DNA of 29,168 bases from an uncultured Lachnospiraceae bacterium. GTDB lineage: Bacteria > Bacillota > Clostridia > Lachnospirales > Lachnospiraceae. Positions within the stretch are counted from its first letter, which is position 1, and every line of letters starts with the position of its first letter. The stretch covers positions 1 to 29,168 of the forward strand of contig CAKRAK010000030.1 in NCBI GenBank assembly GCA_934294885.1, in the 5' to 3' direction. The notes beneath the pieces were generated by a model, which saw nothing but the letters and a program-made list of their open reading frames with translations, was not told the origin of the DNA and did not search any database. Of this stretch, positions 29,088-29,168 are shown one piece after another. The position numbers and the translations under genes were made by a program.

Positions 29088-29168
29088 TTAGTGGGAGTTT
29101 TCTTTTTGCGTTTGTAATTCTGCACGCAGTCGCTCTAATTCTGCATCCTTTTCTTTCAGTAAATCCTC
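29088..29168 (-). CDS. 3' end of a coiled-coil protein gene (runs off the right edge)
   Basis: On the minus strand the frame is open from the window edge to TAA at 29088-29090. The 26 codons read EDLLKEKDAELERLRAELQT and end QKENSH. The heptad spacing of Leu (LL, L, L, L) and Glu/Lys-rich composition fit a coiled coil. The stop lies next to the bidirectional terminator, which supports a real gene converging on gdhA. The protein's identity cannot be told from its tail; it could be a MerR-type or DUF-type protein with a coiled-coil end. Confidence 0.6.
   Translation of the reverse strand, partial: EDLLKEKDAELERLRAELQTQKENSH

Overview
The window looks like chromosomal DNA from a low-GC, Gram-positive anaerobe of the Clostridia, most likely a Lachnospiraceae-type gut bacterium. 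This is inferred from AT-rich codon use, strong AAGGAGG-type ribosome binding sites, TTGACA/TATAAT promoters, hairpin-plus-T terminators, and the gene set (CdaA/CdaR, HPr with Ser46, DUF1292, the DUF1858 redox-disulfide protein, SpoVB/MurJ-like flippase, NADP-type glutamate dehydrogenase). I see no tRNA, rRNA, CRISPR array, transposase or phage gene.

Region 1 (1-6117) is the accessory part and the most interesting. A 33-residue peptide gene (123-224) is followed by an HPr-kinase-like ATPase, a PqqD-like leader-binding protein, an S26-type (signal-peptidase-like) protease, an ABC exporter, a nucleotidyltransferase-like protein and a membrane-tethered acidic protein. This is the logic of a ribosomally made, modified and exported peptide, but no lasso cyclase, lanthionine synthetase, radical SAM enzyme or YcaO is present. 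The precursor ends in NELPTVPIQ. The tethered protein carries NELPMVPI just outside its membrane segment and ends in IELPFVPAE, so both proteins finish with the same ELPxVP motif. A 5'-truncated copy of the PqqD gene and two near-identical hairpins lie between the precursor and the kinase gene.

Region 2 (6124-10490, minus strand) holds a secreted beta-rich protein of unknown role with a small two-helix membrane protein, a beta-CASP metallo-beta-lactamase RNase and a SpoVB/MurJ-type flippase.

Region 3 (10596-14625, plus strand) has cysteine synthase, an Rrf2 regulator with an IscR-like cysteine triad, a DUF1858 protein and a chemotaxis receptor. The cysK-Rrf2 order suggests CymR-like sulfur control, perhaps with redox or Fe-S sensing.

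Region 4 (14656-19285) is one long likely transcript: two unknown membrane proteins, the diadenylate cyclase CdaA (TTG start), its YbbR-domain partner CdaR, HPr and a zinc sirtuin. It links c-di-AMP, carbon regulation and NAD-dependent deacylation.

Region 5 (19369-29168) has a LysR regulator, a DUF1292 protein, purA with a 5' hairpin, a secreted repeat protein with an NlpC/P60 hydrolase domain, a small membrane protein, birA, a large zinc-ribbon membrane protein and gdhA. gdhA has a structured leader ending in a terminator-like hairpin, with two copies of a 16-base palindrome around its promoter. The window ends in the 3' end of a minus-strand coiled-coil gene that runs off the right edge.
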